Shown here: positions 35,641 through 44,049 of the stretch, piece by piece
Layout: every line of letters starts with the position of its first letter
How positions within the stretch are numbered: position 1 is the first letter of the stretch
NCBI RefSeq assembly: GCF_024172095.1
Contig: NZ_JAMZDX010000005.1
Span: 248,001 to 312,000 of the forward strand
Reading direction: 5' to 3'
From: Kitasatospora cinereorecta
Lineage (GTDB): Bacteria > Actinomycetota > Actinomycetes > Streptomycetales > Streptomycetaceae
Length of the DNA: 64,000 nt
Notes under the pieces: generated by a model
Database searches by the model: none
What the model was told of the DNA's origin: nothing
The model's input: the letters and a program-made list of their open reading frames with translations, nothing else
Program-made: the position numbers and the translations under genes

Positions 35641-36526
35641 CGGCGATCCCCGTCTCCAGCTTCTTGAACAACAGGTACCCGCCGACCAGGAACACCACCG
35701 AGCTCACCGCGGCGATCGACGTCAGCGCGGCGTCCGGCGCCTCGCCGAACAGCAGCGCCTTGCGGTAGCCCTCGATCACCGCACCGAGCGGGTTGAGGCC
35801 GACGTAGACCTCCTGCATTCGCTGCGGGATCTTCGCCAGCGGGTACGCGACCGGGGTCGCGAACACGCCCATCTGGGTGATGATCGGGAGCAGGTGCCGG
35901 ACGTCGCGCAGGTACACCACCGCCACCGACAGGACCAGCGCCACCCCGTACGTGAACGCGAACTGGATCGCCAGCAGCGGCAGCGCCCACAGGAAGGTCG
36001 CCGCCGGTGCCGTCCAGAACACCAGGAACATCAGGCCGAGAACGCCGATGCCGATCACCATGTCCACCGTCGCCACCAGCATGGTGGCCAGCGGGAACAC
36101 CTCGCGCGGGCAGTACACCTTGTTCAGCAGGCTCAGGTTGTTGGCCAGGCTCAGCGCGCCCTGGTTCATCGTGTTGCTGAAGAACTGCCAGACGATCAGG
36201 CCCACATACGCGAACAGCGTGTACGGCGCGTTGCCGGTGTCGATCTTCACCGCGCGGTGGAACACCAGGGTGAAGATCGCGCACAGGGCCAGCGGCGTCA
36301 GCACCGCCCACGCGAATCCCAGCACCGCCTGCTTGTACCGGGCCCGCAGGTCACGCTCGGCCAGCGCGCGGACCAACTCCCGTGCACCCCACAGCTCGTG
36401 GGCCACCTGCACCGGGCGCAGCCGTCGTCTGAACACCAGGTCCGGCGGTGGACCGTCCGGGACCGGGCGATCCGCCCCCACCCGGCTCTCGCGCTCCTCG
36501 ACGACCCCTGCGCGTTGTCCCCCCAC
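35630..36526 (-). CDS. polysaccharide ABC exporter permease (Wzm/TagG-like)
   Basis: The 298-residue protein has a charged cytoplasmic N-terminus with ELVRALAERDLRARYKQAVLG, the interface helix of ABC-2 exporters. About six membrane helices follow, including LGFAWAVLTPLALCAIFTLV and VYLRDVRHLLPIITQMGVFATP, where the conserved YLRD and TP are typical. It forms the channel with the overlapping Wzt-like ATPase and exports a lipid-linked polysaccharide or teichoic-acid-like polymer. The GTG start at 36526 has GGAGAGGGCGGGAG upstream. A 183-base gap separates it from the DsbA-like gene on the same strand. Confidence 0.93.
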   Translation of the reverse strand: MGGQRAGVVEERESRVGADRPVPDGPPPDLVFRRRLRPVQVAHELWGARELVRALAERDLRARYKQAVLGFAWAVLTPLALCAIFTLVFHRAVKIDTGNAPYTLFAYVGLIVWQFFSNTMNQGALSLANNLSLLNKVYCPREVFPLATMLVATVDMVIGIGVLGLMFLVFWTAPAATFLWALPLLAIQFAFTYGVALVLSVAVVYLRDVRHLLPIITQMGVFATPVAYPLAKIPQRMQEVYVGLNPLGAVIEGYRKALLFGEAPDAALTSIAAVSSVVFLVGGYLLFKKLETGIADVA

Positions 36527-36709
36527 GGACTCCCGCCCTCTCCGGTGCTGTCGGCCGACGCCTCACGGCAGCCGGACCGTTGCCGACGGAGCCGCCGCCG
36601 CAACGGCCGGCGCGGCCCCGGCGACCACAATGGCACAGAGTGTGTGCGCGGGGGGCTGGTTCGGTGAAGATACTCCTGGTCAGACGGGTCGGTTCGAGCC
36701 GCCCGCGGC

Positions 36710-37414
36710 TCAGCCCTCCTCGACCGCCCGGTCGAGTACGGACGGCATGGCGTCCACACCGCCGGCCCGGCTCGGCATGGTCCGGAAGCCCTCGTCCAGC
36801 ACCACCGTCGGCAGCTCGGTGATCCGGTAGCGGGTGAACAGGTCCGCCGCCCCGGCGGTCGCCCGCTGGACCTCCTGGGAGCGGTACGCCGTCCGGAACC
36901 GCACCTCGTCCACCCCCTGCCGGACGGCCCACGCGGCGGCCCGGTCCTCGGTCGTCAGATCCGCCCGCTGCTCGTGCACCGCCCGGAACACCGCCTGCTG
37001 CAGGCGGTCCACCTCGCCGAGCCGCTCCAGCGTGTAGTACAGCCGCGCGTGCGCGCGTTGCACCTGCTCGTCACCGCTGCCCGGCCACACTGCCGGGATC
37101 CGGCGCAGCGTCACATCCGCGCTGTGGCGCAGGGCCCAGCGTTCCAGCGGCTGCTCCAACTGGGCCGAGTGCGTGCAGTCGTACCAGAAGAACTCCACCG
37201 CCCGGTGCGACGCCGTCCGCAACGGCATCGGGTGGTCCGGGCCGAGGGAGGAGGTGCCCTCGTGCGGTTCCGCCGGCGCGGCCACCGCGCCGGTCGGGCT
37301 GCCGAGCAGGCCGGCGAAGGCGGCCAACAGGACGGTGGAACGGAGCAACGGGTTCACCCGGGGAAGGGTGGCAGCCGAGCCGGTGGAACGGCCAGCCAGG
37401 GCGGCAAAGTTCAC
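36710..37414 (-). CDS. exported DsbA-like thioredoxin-fold protein with CTHS active site
   Basis: The 234-residue protein has a signal sequence (LLRSTVLLAAFAGLLGSPTGAVA) and a DsbA-like fold. VEFFWYDCTHSAQLEQPLERW aligns with the DsbA start VEFFSYxCPHCxxFE, the helical insertion follows, and RITELPTVVLDEGF supplies the cis-Pro loop. The resolving Cys of CxxC is replaced by Ser (C80-T-H-S83), so only one thiol remains. Such monothiol forms favour isomerase, thioltransferase or substrate-trapping roles rather than oxidation. The start may be the GTG at 37414 or one at 37357, which gives a shorter signal peptide; neither has a good ribosome-binding site. Confidence 0.78.
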   Translation of the reverse strand: MNFAALAGRSTGSAATLPRVNPLLRSTVLLAAFAGLLGSPTGAVAAPAEPHEGTSSLGPDHPMPLRTASHRAVEFFWYDCTHSAQLEQPLERWALRHSADVTLRRIPAVWPGSGDEQVQRAHARLYYTLERLGEVDRLQQAVFRAVHEQRADLTTEDRAAAWAVRQGVDEVRFRTAYRSQEVQRATAGAADLFTRYRITELPTVVLDEGFRTMPSRAGGVDAMPSVLDRAVEEG

Positions 37415-37439
37415 CGGAACAGCCGTATGAGGTAAGGCG

Positions 37440-37524
37440 AACCCAGGGGCGCGGGGAACTGCGCGAGGCGGAAGGGCACACGCCGCAGCCTCCCGCTTCG
37501 CGCAGTTCCTCGCGCCCCTGGGTT
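37440..37524. repeat. long inverted repeat, probable terminator of a dispersed Streptomyces type
   Basis: The arms at 37440-37471 and 37493-37524 are 32 bases each with two mismatches that would be G-U pairs in RNA. The loop is about 21 bases. The arms contain CCAGGGGCGCGGGGAACTGC and its complement, a pattern that recurs between genes in streptomycetes. It lies just past the stop of the glycosyltransferase gene at 37529, so it probably ends that transcript. Confidence 0.75.
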
Positions 37525-37528
37525 CACG

Positions 37529-38614
37529 TCAGCGACCGGTGGCGATCTCCGCAAGGAGGTCCTGCCAGCGGTCGGTGACGGTGGGGAGGTCGAAGTGGGT
37601 GAGGGCGTGGGTGCGGGCGGCGGTGGCGAGGGGGGTGGGGTCGGTGGTGAGGAGGTGGTCGAGGGCAGCGGCGAGGCGGTCGGGGTCGCCGGGTGGGACG
37701 AGGGTGCCGGTGAGGCCGTCGCGGACGACGTCGGAGACCCAGCCGACGTCGGTGGCGACGGTGGGCAGGGCGGCGAGGGCGGCTTCGATCAGGACGCCGG
37801 GTACGCCTTCGCTGTCGCTGGTCAGCAGGAGCGCGTCGGCCGCCCGGTAGAGCGGTGCGGGGTCGGCGAGCCGGCCGAGGAAGTGGGCACGGCCGGTGGT
37901 GTCGGCGGCTTCCAGGGTGCTTCGCAGCGGACCCTCGCCGGCGAGCGCGAGGCGGACGGCGGGGAGCCGGTCGAGGACGGCGAGCGCCAGGTCGGGCCGC
38001 TTCTCGGGTGCGAGGGCGCCGACCCAGGCGACCATGGGTCCGTCGGCGGGCAGGCCGAGTTCGGCGCGGGCGCGGAGCCGGTCGGCGGCGGAGGCGGCGG
38101 GCGGGTAGTCGGCGGCGGAGCGGGCGTTGGGGATGGTGCGGACGCGGGCGGCCGGCAGCCGGAAGCGTTCCAGCAGCACGGCGCGGGCGCCGTCGGAGAT
38201 GGCGGAGACGGCGGCGGCGCGGTGCAGGAAGGCGCCGACGCGCAGGCGCCGGGAGGTGCTCGCGGTCCAGTGCCGGGGGTCGCCGATGTTGACGTAGACG
38301 AAGGGGGTGCGGCTGCCGAGCAGGGCGAGGGCGCAGGCCTGGAGGGTGGAGGAGCCGTGGGCGACGACGACGTCCGCACCGGCGGCGCGGGTGCGCAGGG
38401 CGCGCAGGGTGGCGGGGTGGTGCCGGGAGGGGCCGAGGACGGGTGCGTCGGTGGTGTCCGGGGCGGCGTCGGGGTGCGGGTGGAGGGCGCGCAGTTCGGA
38501 GGGGTGGCCGCGGCGCAGGAGTTCGGCGTGCAGGTCGCGGGCGAGGTTCTGGGCGCCGCGCGGACGCGGATCGGTGATCACGTGCAGTACGCGGGGCGTC
38601 GGGGCGTCGGGCAT
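37529..38614 (-). CDS. glycosyltransferase family 4
   Basis: The 361-residue GT-B enzyme begins RVLHVITDPRPRGAQNLARDL and continues with DVVVAHGSSTLQACALALLG in the acceptor half. The donor half has VAWVGALAPEKRPDLALAVLD, FLGRLADPAPLYRAADALLL and SDSEGVPGVLIEAALAALPT (EX7E). It should build the surface polysaccharide. The ATG at 38614 is the first in-frame start before the fold. It is divergent from the next glycosyltransferase over 115 bases. The sequence is very rich in Ala and Pro, but the motif set is intact. Confidence 0.9.
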   Translation of the reverse strand: MPDAPTPRVLHVITDPRPRGAQNLARDLHAELLRRGHPSELRALHPHPDAAPDTTDAPVLGPSRHHPATLRALRTRAAGADVVVAHGSSTLQACALALLGSRTPFVYVNIGDPRHWTASTSRRLRVGAFLHRAAAVSAISDGARAVLLERFRLPAARVRTIPNARSAADYPPAASAADRLRARAELGLPADGPMVAWVGALAPEKRPDLALAVLDRLPAVRLALAGEGPLRSTLEAADTTGRAHFLGRLADPAPLYRAADALLLTSDSEGVPGVLIEAALAALPTVATDVGWVSDVVRDGLTGTLVPPGDPDRLAAALDHLLTTDPTPLATAARTHALTHFDLPTVTDRWQDLLAEIATGR

Positions 38615-38729
38615 GCGGCCGACAGTAGCGGCCGGTCCGCGGCGCAGTGCGGGTCTCGTCGTTTTCGTGGCGCGGAAGGCAGTTGGGCTGGGATGCTGAT
38701 CCGCAGTCGGGGTGTGGGGGGTGGCGGCG

Positions 38730-39875
38730 GTGCATGTGCTGTACGTGATCGACAGCGTCAGCCGGGTCGGCGGGGCGGAGCAGGGGCTGGTGGCGATGGC
38801 GCCTCAGCTGGTGCGGGCCGGGGTGCGGTTGGACGTGGCGTACCTGAAGGAGTCGCCGGGGGGCTTCCAGCCGGAGTTGGCGGCGGCGGGTGCGCACGTG
38901 GAGGGGGTGCACCGGGCGGGCCGGGCGGCGACGGTGGCCGGGTTGCGCGGGCTGATCCGGCGCCGGCGGCCGGAGTTGGTGCACACGACGTTGTACGAGT
39001 CGGACGTGCTGGGGCGGGCGGCGGCACTGTCGGCGGGGACGCCGGTGGTGTCGAGCCTGGTCAACTCCTCGTACGGGCCGGAGCATCTGCACGCGCGGGG
39101 GCTGAACCCGTGGAAGGTGCGGGCGGCGCAGGCGGTGGACGCGGCGACGGCGCAGGGTACCCGGCGGTTCCATGCGCTGACGCACCATGTGGCGGGGGCG
39201 ATGGCCCGGCGGCTGCGGGTGTCGCGGAGCCTGATCGACGTGGTGCCGCGGGGCCGCGATCCCGAGGTGCTCGGGTCGGTGACGGCGGAGCGGCGGGCGG
39301 CGGTGCGGGCGGCACTGGAGCTGGACGAGGGGACGCCGGTGGTACTGGCGGCGGCCCGGCAGCAGTACCAGAAGGGTCTGGACGTGCTGCTGGAGGCGTG
39401 GCCGGCGGTGCGGGCGTACGCGCCGGAGGCGGTGCTGCTGCTGGCGGGCAGCCGGGGGGCGGAGACGGCCCGGCTGGAGGCGCTGGCGGAGGCGGCGGGC
39501 AACGTGCGCTTCCTGGGGCCGCGCGGGGACGTGTTCGACCTGATGGCGGCGGCGGACGCGTTCGCGGTGCCGTCGCGCTGGGAGGGGTTGGGCAGCGCGG
39601 CGATGGAGGCGATGGGCGTGGGCGTGCCGCTGGTCTGCGCGGACGTGCCGGCGCTGCGGGAGACGGTCGGCTCCGAGGACTACGCGCTGCTGGTGGAGCC
39701 GCAGCGGCCGGGGGCGCTGGCCGCGGCCCTGGTGTCGGCGCTGGACGACCCGGGCGCGGCGGCGGTGCGGGTGAAGGCGGCCCGGGCCCGGTTCCTGACC
39801 AGCTTCACGCTGTCCGGGGTGTCGGCGCAGATGGTGGGCTTCTACGAACGGGCACTGCGCAGATCCGGCGGCTGA
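38730..39875 (+). CDS. glycosyltransferase family 4
   Basis: The 381-residue GT-B protein starts HVLYVIDSVSRVGGAEQGLVAMAPQL, the typical GGAE-containing acceptor motif. The donor half has VVLAAARQQYQKGLDVLLEAW, FLGPRGDVFDLMAAADAFAVPS and WEGLGSAAMEAMGVGVPLV (EX7E). It would add a sugar in polymer assembly. I chose the GTG at 38730 because the fold begins there and GGGGGGTGG lies about 9 bases upstream; an in-frame GTG at 38712 would add six residues. It stands about 200 bases before the Wzz-like operon. Confidence 0.9.
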   Translation: MHVLYVIDSVSRVGGAEQGLVAMAPQLVRAGVRLDVAYLKESPGGFQPELAAAGAHVEGVHRAGRAATVAGLRGLIRRRRPELVHTTLYESDVLGRAAALSAGTPVVSSLVNSSYGPEHLHARGLNPWKVRAAQAVDAATAQGTRRFHALTHHVAGAMARRLRVSRSLIDVVPRGRDPEVLGSVTAERRAAVRAALELDEGTPVVLAAARQQYQKGLDVLLEAWPAVRAYAPEAVLLLAGSRGAETARLEALAEAAGNVRFLGPRGDVFDLMAAADAFAVPSRWEGLGSAAMEAMGVGVPLVCADVPALRETVGSEDYALLVEPQRPGALAAALVSALDDPGAAAVRVKAARARFLTSFTLSGVSAQMVGFYERALRRSGG

Positions 39876-40079
39876 GCGATCGGCCGCCGGCTGACGCCGC
39901 GTCCGGTCCGACACCGTTCGACCCATCCTGGTCTCAGTATCGCCAAAGCGCTTGCGCCGCAGGTCGAAGGCGACAAGCATCCCTGTCGGGGGCGGGCACC
40001 CGGCAGCACCGGACGAGCCGCAGCACATTCGCGCGTCTCTGCGCGCGCATCGCACCAGTAAGGCGAGGGGATCCAACCG

Positions 40080-41831
40080 GTGGAACCGGCAAACCTTTTC
40101 ACGGTCCTGAGGCGCTACTGGCGGCTGCTCGCCGGGTGCACGGTGGCCGCATTGCTGGTGGGCTTCCTGCTCACTCCGGCCGGCGACGCCGTGGACACCG
40201 CCAAGTGGCAGTGCAAGGTGGCGATAACGCCGGTGGCGGGCGCGGCCGACACGGTCCGGGCCGACCAGGTGCTGTCGTACGCGCAGGGCTCGGCGGTCTC
40301 CACCGCCGCCGCCCAGAAGCTCGGCGCCACCGACGTGGCCGCGCTGGCGGCCCGCCGCACCGTGACCGCGGCCTCCACCCAGATGCTGCTGTTCACCACC
40401 ACCGGTCCCAACCAGCAGGGTGCGGCGGACCTGGCGGCGGCGCTCGCCGAGGCGACCATCAACGGGTACGCCCAGGAGTCGAAGAAGAGCGCCGACGAGT
40501 CGATCAAGCGCCTGCAGGCCGAGGCCAAGGACCAGCAGGACCAGCTGGACCAGCTCCAGAAGGACGCGAGCAAGGCGAGCGCGGCCGACCAGGCCAAGCT
40601 GGCACCGCAGTTGAGCGCGGCGACAGCCTCGCTGACCAAGACCCTCGGCGCGATCAGCGACCTGCGCAGCCACAGCCAGACCGACGCCATCCAGCAGTGG
40701 GGCTCGATCGACTGCAAGGAGGCGAGCGGCAACCCGCTGACCGCGCCCAGCCGCGGCCTGCGGCTCTCCCTCGCGGTGGTGCTGGGCCTGGGCCTGGGTG
40801 TGGTGGCCGCGCTGATGCTCAGCCGGATGGACACCCGGCTGCGCGGCCGCAACGGCGCCGAGGAGGCGTTCAACCTGCCGGTGATCGGCGAGATCCCGCT
40901 GGTGGCACGGAGGTTGCGCCGGCTGCGGGAGCCGCTGGTGGTGGCCCGGCCGTCCGACCCGGCGGCCGAGGCGTACCGCTCGCTGCGCTCGACCCTGCTG
41001 CTGACCGGGCCGGACGCGCTGGCCGCCCAGGTGGGCGAGGGGACGCTGGACCCGGCCGAGCGGGTCTCCCGGCGGCTGGCCCACCCGGCGCCGGTGATCC
41101 TGGTGATGTCCGGGCGCAGCGGCGACGGCCGTACCACCACGGTGGCCAACCTGGCGGCCGCGCTGGCCGAGACCGGGCGCCAAGTTCTCGTGCTGGACTG
41201 CGACTTCCGCCATCCGCAGGCGCATGTGCACCTGGGGGCGGCCGAGGGGCCGGGCATGGCGGAGCTGCTCAGCGGTGAGCAGCTGGCCGACCCGGGCGAC
41301 CTGATCAGCCGGACCAACGTGGACGGGGTCGCGCTGATCCCGGGCGGCAACACCTCCACGGCCTACCCGGCGGCGCTGGTGCTGCGGGCGGGCGAGGTGC
41401 TGCGCCGGGTGCAGCGGCACGCGGACGTGGTGCTGGTGGACAGCTCCCCGCTGCTGCACGCCAACGACGCCTACGACCTGGTGCGGCACGCGGACGCCGT
41501 GCTGGTCACGGTGATGGCGGGCAATGTGAAGCCCGAGGAGGCGGACCGGGTGGCCGAGCTGCTGGCCCGGACCGGTGTGCCGGTCGCGGGCGTGGCCCTG
41601 CTCGGCACCGACCGGCCGGTGGGCCTGCGGCGCAAGCGCGGCAAGGCGAGGACGCTCGCCGCTCCGGCGCCCCGCGTCCCGGGTACGGCGGCGCCGGGGG
41701 CGCCCCGCCCGGCGCCGGGGGCCGAGGAGCGCAGGTCCACGCCGAGCTGGGCCCGGCGCCCGGCCCCGGACGCGCCGCCGGAGACTCCCGCGGAGACCAC
41801 CCTGCGGCTGCGCCAGGGCGAGGACCTGTGA
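40080..41831 (+). CDS. Wzz/BY-kinase-like polysaccharide co-polymerase with altered Walker A
   Basis: The 583-residue protein combines a Wzz-type chain-length region with a BY-kinase-like ATPase. Membrane helices are at about residues 15-32 and 227-247, with an extracytoplasmic part containing a coiled coil at about 130-175. The cytoplasmic domain has SGRSGDGRTTTVANLA at about 344-359, VLDCDFR (Walker A') at about 371-377 and VLVDSSPLL (Walker B) at about 451-459. The invariant Walker A Lys is Arg351. The Pro/Ala-rich C-tail has no Tyr cluster, unlike true BY-kinases. It probably controls polymer length; kinase activity is doubtful. The GTG at 40080 begins MEPANLFTVLRRYWRLL. The next gene overlaps by four bases. 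Confidence 0.88.
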   Translation: MEPANLFTVLRRYWRLLAGCTVAALLVGFLLTPAGDAVDTAKWQCKVAITPVAGAADTVRADQVLSYAQGSAVSTAAAQKLGATDVAALAARRTVTAASTQMLLFTTTGPNQQGAADLAAALAEATINGYAQESKKSADESIKRLQAEAKDQQDQLDQLQKDASKASAADQAKLAPQLSAATASLTKTLGAISDLRSHSQTDAIQQWGSIDCKEASGNPLTAPSRGLRLSLAVVLGLGLGVVAALMLSRMDTRLRGRNGAEEAFNLPVIGEIPLVARRLRRLREPLVVARPSDPAAEAYRSLRSTLLLTGPDALAAQVGEGTLDPAERVSRRLAHPAPVILVMSGRSGDGRTTTVANLAAALAETGRQVLVLDCDFRHPQAHVHLGAAEGPGMAELLSGEQLADPGDLISRTNVDGVALIPGGNTSTAYPAALVLRAGEVLRRVQRHADVVLVDSSPLLHANDAYDLVRHADAVLVTVMAGNVKPEEADRVAELLARTGVPVAGVALLGTDRPVGLRRKRGKARTLAAPAPRVPGTAAPGAPRPAPGAEERRSTPSWARRPAPDAPPETPAETTLRLRQGEDL

Positions 41832-42988
41832 CCGGCCCCGAGGGCGGCGCCGCGGGGAGCGCGGACGGCGCCCCGCGGGCCCGGGTGCTGTGGCTGGCCA
41901 AGGGCCTGGGCCGGGGCGGCGCCGAGCAGTTGCTGGTCAACTGCGCACGCCACGCCGACACCGGCCGGTACGAGATCGAGGTGGCCTACGTGCTGCCGTG
42001 GAAGGACGCGCTGGTGCCCGCGCTGGAGGCGGCCGGCGTCCGGACCCACTGCCTGGGCGGGGCGCCCGGTGCGCTGTGGCCGTGGCGGCTGCGCGCCCTG
42101 CTGGCCGAGCGGCGCTACGACCTGGTCCACTCGCACATGCCGGTCCCGGCGGTGGCCGCCCGGCTGCTCGCGCTGGGCCGTCGCTCGCCGCGGGTGGTGC
42201 ACACCGAGCACAACGTGTGGGAACGCTACCGGCCGGCCACCCGGTGGGCCAACGCGCTGACGTACCGGCGCAACGACGCGGTGATCGCGGTCTCGCACGC
42301 GGTGGCGGACTCGATCAAGCAGCGCAGGCCGGCCATGGCGCGGCCCTCGGCCGCCGGCCCGGCGAGGCTGACCGTGGTGCACCACGGCCCGGACCTGGGC
42401 GGCGCGCCGCAGGGGCCGGCGGCGCGGGCCGCGGCCCGGACCGAACTCGGCCTGCCACCGGACGCGTTGGTGATCGGCACGGTCGGCAACCTGACCGCGA
42501 AGAAGGACCAGGCGACCCTGCTGGCCGCCTTCGAACAGCTGCGCAGCGCGCATCCCCGGGCCGTGCTGGTGCTGATCGGCGCCGGCCCGCTGGAGCAGCA
42601 ACTTCGGTCCCTGGCAGGCGAGTCGGTGGTGTTCGCCGGCTCCCGGCCGGATGTGCCCGCACTGCTGCCGGGCCTGGACGTGTTCACCCTCAGCTCCCGG
42701 CAGGAGGGCCTGCCGGTCGCGCTGATGGAGGCGATGACCAGCGGCCTGCCGTCGGTGGTCACCCGGGTCGGCGGAATGCCGGAGGTGCTGGACGACGGCG
42801 AGCAGGGCTTCCTGGTGCCGCCCGGCGACCCCGCCGCCCTGGCCGCCGCGTTCGGCCGGCTGGCGGCCGACCGGGGCCTGCGGGAGCGGCTCGGAGCGGC
42901 GGCCCGCGAGCGATCGAAGGGCTTCGACGTCGCCGGCGCCCAGCGCTCCGTCGAGCAGGTCTACGCCCGGGTGCTGCTGCAGCGCTGA
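41828..42988 (+). CDS. glycosyltransferase family 4
   Basis: The 386-residue GT-B protein opens with RVLWLAKGLGRGGAEQLLVNCARHAD and has DLVHSHMPVPAVAARLLALG and HTEHNVWERY in the acceptor half. The donor half has IGTVGNLTAKKDQATLLAAFE and SSRQEGLPVALMEAMTSGLPSV (EX7E). It should add a sugar to the repeat unit. The start overlaps the end of the Wzz-like gene by 4 bases (GTGA), which shows translational coupling in this operon; the GNAT gene follows after 26 bases. Confidence 0.94.
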   Translation: MTGPEGGAAGSADGAPRARVLWLAKGLGRGGAEQLLVNCARHADTGRYEIEVAYVLPWKDALVPALEAAGVRTHCLGGAPGALWPWRLRALLAERRYDLVHSHMPVPAVAARLLALGRRSPRVVHTEHNVWERYRPATRWANALTYRRNDAVIAVSHAVADSIKQRRPAMARPSAAGPARLTVVHHGPDLGGAPQGPAARAAARTELGLPPDALVIGTVGNLTAKKDQATLLAAFEQLRSAHPRAVLVLIGAGPLEQQLRSLAGESVVFAGSRPDVPALLPGLDVFTLSSRQEGLPVALMEAMTSGLPSVVTRVGGMPEVLDDGEQGFLVPPGDPAALAAAFGRLAADRGLRERLGAAARERSKGFDVAGAQRSVEQVYARVLLQR

Positions 42989-43014
42989 TTCCCCCGAAGG
43001 GACCGGAGACGCAC

Positions 43015-44049
43015 GTGAATTCCGACCTGACGTACCGTCAGCTCGCCGAGACGGACACCCCGGCGGTGCTGGAGCTGCTGACCGCCTCGCTGGCCGGTGG
43101 CCCGACCGGCACCCGGACCGCCGACTTCTTCGCCTGGAAGCACCACCGCAACCCGTTCGGGGCCAGCCCCGGCCTGCTCGCCGAGACCCCGGAGGGGCGG
43201 ATCGCGGGCGTCCGGCTCTTCCTGCGCTGGGACTGGCGGGACGGCGAGGGCCGTACGGTGCGCGCCGTCCGCCCGGTGGACACCGCCACCCACCCGGACT
43301 TCCAGGGCCGCGGAATCTTCCGCCGGCTCACCCTGGACCTGCTCGAACAGATATCCCCGGACGCCGAGTTGGTGTTCAACACCCCGAACGGCAACAGCCT
43401 TCCGGGCTACCTGAAGATGGGCTGGCGGGAGCTCGGCCGGGTGCCGATCGCCCTGCGGGTGGCCCGGCCGGGGGCGTTCGCCCGCGGCGCCCGGGCGGCG
43501 CTGGCCCGCCGCGGTGCGGTGCGGACCGCGCCGCGCTGCGAGGTGCCCACCGCCGCCGCGTGGTTCGCCACCACGCCGAAAAGCCTGCCGGAGCTGCTGG
43601 CCGAGCGGGCCGCCGCCGACCTGGCCGACCCCCGGCTCGCGGTCCACCGCACGCCGGAGTTCCTGGCCTGGCGCTACGGCGACGCCCCCGGTCTGGACTA
43701 CCGGGTGCTCACCTGCGAGCGCGGCGGCGAGCTGACCGGGGTCGCCTTCGGGCGCCCGCGGCGCCGCGGGCCGCTGGCCGAGTTCACCCTGGCCGAGGTG
43801 ATCGTCCGCCCCGGCGACCGGGGCAGCGCCGCCCGGCTGCTGCGGGCCGCCGCCGCAGCCGGCTGCGACCACGCCGCCACCCACCTCGCCCCCGGCACCG
43901 AGGCCGCCGCGGCCGCACTGCGCTGCGGCTACCTGACCGCCCCGCGCACCGGCATGACGCTGGCCGCCCGCACCCCGACCGGCCCGCTGCCGGCCGACCG
44001 CACCCTCGACGCCTGGCGGTTCAGCCTCGGCGACCTGGAGGTCTTCTGA
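43015..44049 (+). CDS. GNAT family N-acetyltransferase of the polysaccharide operon
   Basis: The 344-residue protein has an N-terminal acetyltransferase domain. Motifs include FFAWKHHRNPFGASPGLLAE, RPVDTATHPDFQGRGIFRRL (the Q/RxxGxG/A acetyl-CoA loop as QGRGIF) and NTPNGNSLPGYLKMGW. A second, GNAT-like half covers about residues 190-340 and includes FLAWRYGDAPGLDYRVL. Double-GNAT proteins of this type often lie in polysaccharide clusters and may acetylate amino sugars. The GTG at 43015 is preceded by GAAGGGACCGGAG. Its TGA overlaps the ATG of the polymerase gene by one base. Confidence 0.86.
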   Translation: MNSDLTYRQLAETDTPAVLELLTASLAGGPTGTRTADFFAWKHHRNPFGASPGLLAETPEGRIAGVRLFLRWDWRDGEGRTVRAVRPVDTATHPDFQGRGIFRRLTLDLLEQISPDAELVFNTPNGNSLPGYLKMGWRELGRVPIALRVARPGAFARGARAALARRGAVRTAPRCEVPTAAAWFATTPKSLPELLAERAAADLADPRLAVHRTPEFLAWRYGDAPGLDYRVLTCERGGELTGVAFGRPRRRGPLAEFTLAEVIVRPGDRGSAARLLRAAAAAGCDHAATHLAPGTEAAAAALRCGYLTAPRTGMTLAARTPTGPLPADRTLDAWRFSLGDLEVF

